From NCBI GenBank assembly GCA_040220415.1, contig JAVJUV010000050.1, positions 1-64,000 of the forward strand: 64,000 nucleotides of DNA, written 5' to 3'. The notes beneath the pieces are model-generated. The model saw only the letters and a program-made list of their open reading frames with translations, ran no database searches and was not told where the DNA came from. Below, one piece after another: positions 60,315 through 64,000 of the stretch. The stretch's first letter is position 1; each line of letters starts with the position of its first letter. A program made the position numbers and the translations under genes. The DNA is from JAVJUV01 sp040220415. Its GTDB lineage: Bacteria > Pseudomonadota > Alphaproteobacteria > Rhodobacterales > Rhodobacteraceae.

Positions 60315-61856
60315 TCAGCTCTCCGTATCGTTTCCGAGAACCGACGTCACATAGCCCTCGCGGTCAAAAAGCTGCGACGTCGTGCCATCGAGATATTCCG
60401 TCAGCGGCCCGGCGAATGCCGACAAGACCGCCAGCACGCTGATGGCGGCCATCGCCGGCGCGATTTCGGCGACGCCCGCAGCAATCGGTTTGCGCCGGAG
60501 GGCGGCTTCCTCGTCGGTCTTGGCATCATCAACGTTGATGGTGACGGATTTCCAGAAAAGGTTGCTGCCAGCCCGCGCAAAGCCGACGATTGTCAGCAGC
60601 GAGCCGACAAGTACCGCACTCCAAGCCCAGGCGATTTCACCGGGCTCGCGCAGCGAGTCGAGTACCAGCAGCTTGCCGAGAAACCCGCTCAGAGGCGGCA
60701 TGCCTGCCATCCCTATCGCCCCGGCAAAAAACAACGCGGCGAACAGCCCGTTCTGTACCGTGGCCGGCCTGACACCAAGCACGTCGGATTCGCGTCGCGC
60801 AACGACGAGATCGGCCATCAGGAACAGCGCGGCCGCGGCGAAGGTGGAATGCACGAGGTAATAGAGCGACGCCGTGGTCGCTGCGGGCGAGAACGACGAC
60901 ACGGCGACCATCAGCGTACCCATTGAGCCAACCACCGAAAAGGCGATCAGTGGCATCAGGCGTCGCGCACCGAGAACGCCGATTGCGCCGATCGCGATCG
61001 TGACGATGGCGGCTGGAAACAGCCACGTTCCGGCCAGCCCGTCTGTTGCCTCCACACCGGGGCCGAAGACAAGCGTATGGACCCTCAGGATCGCGTAGGC
61101 TCCCACCTTCGTCATGATCGCAAATAGCGCGGCTACTGGCGCCGGAGCATTTGCATAGGTGCCGGGCAACCAGAACTGGATCGGGAAGAGCGCAGCTTTC
61201 AATGCGAAGACGATCATCAGAAGCATGGCGGCTACGCGAACCAGCGCGGCCTCCTCTGGTGGAACGTCCTGAAGACGAAGCGCAAGGTCCGCGATGTTCA
61301 GTGTCCCGGTCGATGCGTAAAGCACGCCAAGCGCGAAAAGGAACAGCGTCGATCCGGCAAGATTGATGACGACGTATTGCAGGCCGGCGCGCATTCGTTC
61401 GCGTCCACCCGAATGGATCATCAGCCCGTATGAAGCGATCAGCAGGATCTCGAAAAAGACGAATAGGTTGAAGATGTCGCCCGTCAGAAATGCGCCGACG
61501 ATGCCCATTAGCTGGAATTGGAACAAGGCGTGGAAATGCCGCCCGCGCGCGTCCCAGCCAGTCGCGATTGCGTGGAAGAGCACGATGAGGGCCAGTACCG
61601 TCGTGACCAGCACCATCAGTGCAGAGAGCCGGTCAAGAACCAGAACGATACCGAATGGTGCAGGCCAGTCGCCAAGGTAGTAGACCTGTGGTTCCCCGAC
61701 CGACATGACGAATAGACCTATCGCAATGGCGACCAACGCGACCGTACCCGCCATCGAGGCGGCGCGCGCCAGGGGCATATCGTGGCGCATGACGAAACCG
61801 AGAATCGGAGCCAGCAAAGCCGGCAGAATGACAGGCGCGATGATCCAGTGATTCAT
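60315..61856 (-). CDS. mrpD: Mrp Na+/H+ antiporter subunit D
   Basis: 513 aa, NuoL/M/N-type antiporter-like subunit with about 14 helices. Family features are GDIFNLFVFFEILLIASYGLM (about 125-145), PIQFWLPGTYANAPAPVAAL with the lysine-channel region, and MAGMPPLSGFLGKLLVL. Its ATG overlaps the mrpC stop (ATGA). Confidence 0.97.
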   Translation of the reverse strand: MNHWIIAPVILPALLAPILGFVMRHDMPLARAASMAGTVALVAIAIGLFVMSVGEPQVYYLGDWPAPFGIVLVLDRLSALMVLVTTVLALIVLFHAIATGWDARGRHFHALFQFQLMGIVGAFLTGDIFNLFVFFEILLIASYGLMIHSGGRERMRAGLQYVVINLAGSTLFLFALGVLYASTGTLNIADLALRLQDVPPEEAALVRVAAMLLMIVFALKAALFPIQFWLPGTYANAPAPVAALFAIMTKVGAYAILRVHTLVFGPGVEATDGLAGTWLFPAAIVTIAIGAIGVLGARRLMPLIAFSVVGSMGTLMVAVSSFSPAATTASLYYLVHSTFAAAALFLMADLVVARRESDVLGVRPATVQNGLFAALFFAGAIGMAGMPPLSGFLGKLLVLDSLREPGEIAWAWSAVLVGSLLTIVGFARAGSNLFWKSVTINVDDAKTDEEAALRRKPIAAGVAEIAPAMAAISVLAVLSAFAGPLTEYLDGTTSQLFDREGYVTSVLGNDTES

Positions 61857-62221
61857 TTCGCCGCGCTCCCACCGGTTTCGTCGTCTGCCTGGGCGGGGTC
61901 TATTACATCGATCCGGTCGTCGTCCGATTCCAGATAAGCGCCGAGAGCGACCATCACCAGCACGGCGGTCATACCGAAGGAGATGACGATCGCCGTAAGC
62001 ACGAGGGCTTGTGGCAACGGGTCAGTATAACTCGCTTCGCCGTAGGGCGACAGTATCGGCGGTAAGTCGATCGCAAGCCGGCCCGACGCGAAGAGAAAGA
62101 CGTTCACCGCATAAGACAGCAAGGCGAGCCCCAGGATCGTCGCGAACGCTCTGAGCCGAAGAATGAGGTAGACCCCGGCCGCGGTAAGTGCCCCCACGGA
62201 ACTGGCCACTATAAGCTCCAC
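61853..62221 (-). CDS. mrpC: Mrp Na+/H+ antiporter subunit C
   Basis: 122 aa, NuoK-like. GTG start at 62221, with GGAGG about nine bases ahead, one base after the MrpAB stop. Family core YLILRLRAFATILGLALLSYAVNVFLFASGR (about 18-48) and PQALVLTAIVISFGMTAVLVMVALGAY. An acidic tail (ESDDDRIDVIDPAQADDETGG) follows the membrane part. Confidence 0.95.
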   Translation of the reverse strand: MELIVASSVGALTAAGVYLILRLRAFATILGLALLSYAVNVFLFASGRLAIDLPPILSPYGEASYTDPLPQALVLTAIVISFGMTAVLVMVALGAYLESDDDRIDVIDPAQADDETGGSAAK

Positions 62222-62222
62222 G

Positions 62223-64000
62223 TTATTCTTCCTCCTTCGCCACTTGGGTCCGCGCCGACGGGTCATAATCCATGGGCTCCTGGTTGACGGTCTCTCCCGC
62301 GTAGCGGGCGATGCGCGAGAGGCTGTACAGCATCAGCATCACCGCGCCGAGCACCGTCAGCAGCACGCCCACGTCGAACAGCATTGCGGTTGCCAGTTCG
62401 AACTCCTCGATAGGCGGGAAGTGGAAGTAGTCGTAGCCGCTTGTCAGAAACGGTTTTCCGGCAAGCCAGGCGCCGGCGCCGGTCAGGCCGGCAATGACGA
62501 CGCCCCAGCCGATCATCGAATGATACTCGATCCGTTGGCGTTTCTGCGCCCAGGCGAAACCCGATGCCATGTACTGCATAAGAAGCGCGATCGAGATGAC
62601 GAGACCGGCGACAAAGCCGCCGCCTGGCTGGTTATGACCCCGGAGGAAGATATAAATTCCGACCATCACCGCGATCGGCATCATCACGCGGGTGGCGATA
62701 ACCATCATCAGGGGGTGCCTGTCCCTGGATCGGTCCCGCGAAAAGTCCATATTGCGGAGCTTGCGCGCTGCAGGTCCACCCAGCAGTGCTTCCATGACGG
62801 CGAAGATGATGAGGCCGGCAATACCAAGGACAATGATCTCGCCATAGGTGTCGTAGCCTCGGAAATCGACAAGGATGACGTTGACCACATTGGTGCCGCC
62901 GCCGCCTTCGTAGGAGTTGGCTAAGTGATATTCCGAGATCGACGCGGTGTCGCGTAGCAGGAACACGTAGGCAAGCGCACCCACGCCTCCGCCAGCTGCC
63001 ACAGCTATCACTCCGTCCCTGAAACGCCGCCCGACGCCGCTTTCGATAGGCGATGCCTTCGGCATGTAATGCAGGGCCAGCAGCAGCAGCATGATCGTCA
63101 CCGTCTCCACTGAAATCTGCGTCAGAGCCAGGTCAGGTGCCGACAGGAAGACGAAGCCGAAAGAAATCGTCAGACCGATCACGCCGATCAGGACGAGGGC
63201 GCGAAACCGTTGGCGGTGCATCAATACGACCGATCCGGTCGCCACCATAAGAAGCGCCCAGCCGACCAGGACCAGCGGCGGAACCGGCAAGTGTTCACGC
63301 GTCGGTGCGGGCAGTCCGCTGCCGCTCCAGGCGATGTAGCCGAGCACGGTGGTGGAGGCGACAAAGATCGCCAGGTAACGCGACATGGCGCCGTCATGGG
63401 TCGCATCCGTTATGCGCCGGGACAATCTCGCCGCCGCGTCGACCAGCCGGTCGAAAATCACCTTTGCTTCGGGACGGGGGGTGGCGATCCACATCCGGTC
63501 CAGAGGTGCGTGAATCGCCAATAGCGCAGCACCGCCCAGAACCGCGATGCCCGACATGTACAGCGCCGGAGTGAACCCATGCCAAATCTTCAGATAGAAC
63601 GACGGCAGTTCGCCACCGGTAACGGCATTAGCCGCAACGCGAACCAGAGGTTCCGCCAGGTGCGGCAGGACACCGATCAGGACGACGAGAAGGACCAGAA
63701 GAGCCGGGGCGGCCCACATGCCGAAGGGGGGATCGTGCGGCTTGTGAGGATAGTCGTCCCGCACCGGACCGAGGAAGACGTGAGAAATGAAGCGGAAGGA
63801 ATAGGCGACCGACAGTAGTGCCCCCAGCGTCGCGAGCACCGGCACCGCATAGTGGCTGCCCGCCCAGTTGGTGTGAGATGCTTCTTCCAGCATCATCTCT
63901 TTCGACAGGAAGCCGTTCAGGAACGGGATACCCGCCATCGAAAGCGCCGCGAGCGTTCCGATCGCAAAGGTCACCGGCATCAGGGTTCGCAGCCCACCCA
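62223..64000 (-). CDS. mrpA: MrpA-MrpB fusion, Na+/H+ antiporter subunit (5' end outside window)
   Basis: The frame is open to the window edge and already reads MrpA at 64000 (GGLRTLMPVTFAIGT), so only the C-terminal part is present. It includes the late NuoL-like core with SMAGIPFLNGFLSKEMML and, from roughly 400 residues into the visible part, an MnhB-type domain (RVMMPIAVMVGIYIFLRGHNQPGGGFVAGLVISIALL) fused to it, as in many alphaproteobacteria. First gene of the operon A/B-C-D-E-F-G. A short C-terminal polar tail precedes the stop. Confidence 0.93.
   Translation of the reverse strand, partial: GGLRTLMPVTFAIGTLAALSMAGIPFLNGFLSKEMMLEEASHTNWAGSHYAVPVLATLGALLSVAYSFRFISHVFLGPVRDDYPHKPHDPPFGMWAAPALLVLLVVLIGVLPHLAEPLVRVAANAVTGGELPSFYLKIWHGFTPALYMSGIAVLGGAALLAIHAPLDRMWIATPRPEAKVIFDRLVDAAARLSRRITDATHDGAMSRYLAIFVASTTVLGYIAWSGSGLPAPTREHLPVPPLVLVGWALLMVATGSVVLMHRQRFRALVLIGVIGLTISFGFVFLSAPDLALTQISVETVTIMLLLLALHYMPKASPIESGVGRRFRDGVIAVAAGGGVGALAYVFLLRDTASISEYHLANSYEGGGGTNVVNVILVDFRGYDTYGEIIVLGIAGLIIFAVMEALLGGPAARKLRNMDFSRDRSRDRHPLMMVIATRVMMPIAVMVGIYIFLRGHNQPGGGFVAGLVISIALLMQYMASGFAWAQKRQRIEYHSMIGWGVVIAGLTGAGAWLAGKPFLTSGYDYFHFPPIEEFELATAMLFDVGVLLTVLGAVMLMLYSLSRIARYAGETVNQEPMDYDPSARTQVAKEEE

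Noticed and set aside
1..64000. CRISPR arrays, prophage or integrative element
   Set aside because: No regularly spaced direct repeats of suitable length, no integrase, phage structural or Cas genes were seen.

Overview
The window looks like chromosomal DNA of a high-GC marine-type alphaproteobacterium, most likely a Rhodobacteraceae (Roseobacter group) member. Pointers are the ribD/ribE/RibB-RibX fusion/ribH/nusB order, the hflK-hflC-DUF2065 and rpiA-gor arrangement, CobS/CobT cobaltochelatase genes, an MrpA-MrpB fusion, a short Hint-domain protein, and GC-rich codon use throughout. I saw no integrase, intact insertion sequence, CRISPR array or rRNA. This placement is inference from gene content, not from a marker-gene search.

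Layout. 1-9.2 kb: riboflavin genes (partial ribD, then ribE, an unknown 182-aa gene, RibBX, ribH, nusB) with an oppositely oriented capsule block (KpsS, outer-membrane export lipoprotein, KpsC) lying between ribD and ribE. Behind nusB lies a rod-shaped RNA candidate that fits 6S RNA, then four 11-bp tandem units abutting a perfect DnaA box. 9.2-19 kb: sdaA, hflKC-DUF2065, gor, rpiA, tRNA-Leu(UAG), tig, small unknown genes and an orphan pxpA. 19-32 kb: ClC-type chloride protein, DUF427, aminopeptidase P, a winged-helix/alpha-beta hydrolase fusion, cobT, a small secreted protein, cobS, Tat-exported MsrB, a J-domain protein, bolA, gatB. 32-41 kb: tandem SLT transglycosylase paralogues, an unknown membrane-anchored protein, a PlsC-like acyltransferase, pepN, a DUF2256 zinc mini-protein and glcB. 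41-50.7 kb: a C26 glutamine hydrolase, Hint protein, kynU, an ICMT-like methyltransferase, pntAB, a SET-domain protein, rluE, a SAM methyltransferase and a 3-hydroxyisobutyrate dehydrogenase-like enzyme. 51-59 kb: an ornithine/lysine decarboxylase with a structured leader, a HisC-like aminotransferase, an alanine-glyoxylate-type aminotransferase, an MsbA-like ABC exporter, a glycosyltransferase, ygfZ and a single-domain BLUF photoreceptor. 59-64 kb: the mrp Na+/H+ antiporter operon (AB fusion cut by the window edge, then C, D, E, F, G).

How the genes work together. The rib genes supply lumazine and riboflavin, although the RibX half lacks the zinc cysteines of GTP cyclohydrolase II, so a separate RibA is expected elsewhere. 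KpsC and KpsS together build the Kdo linker of a capsule whose export uses the lipoprotein encoded between them. CobS and CobT are two of the three aerobic cobaltochelatase subunits. PntAB (NADPH) and the Mrp antiporter (sodium/pH) are membrane energy-coupling units. Much of the rest is housekeeping; the most unusual material is in the intergenic regions and in a handful of unknown small genes.
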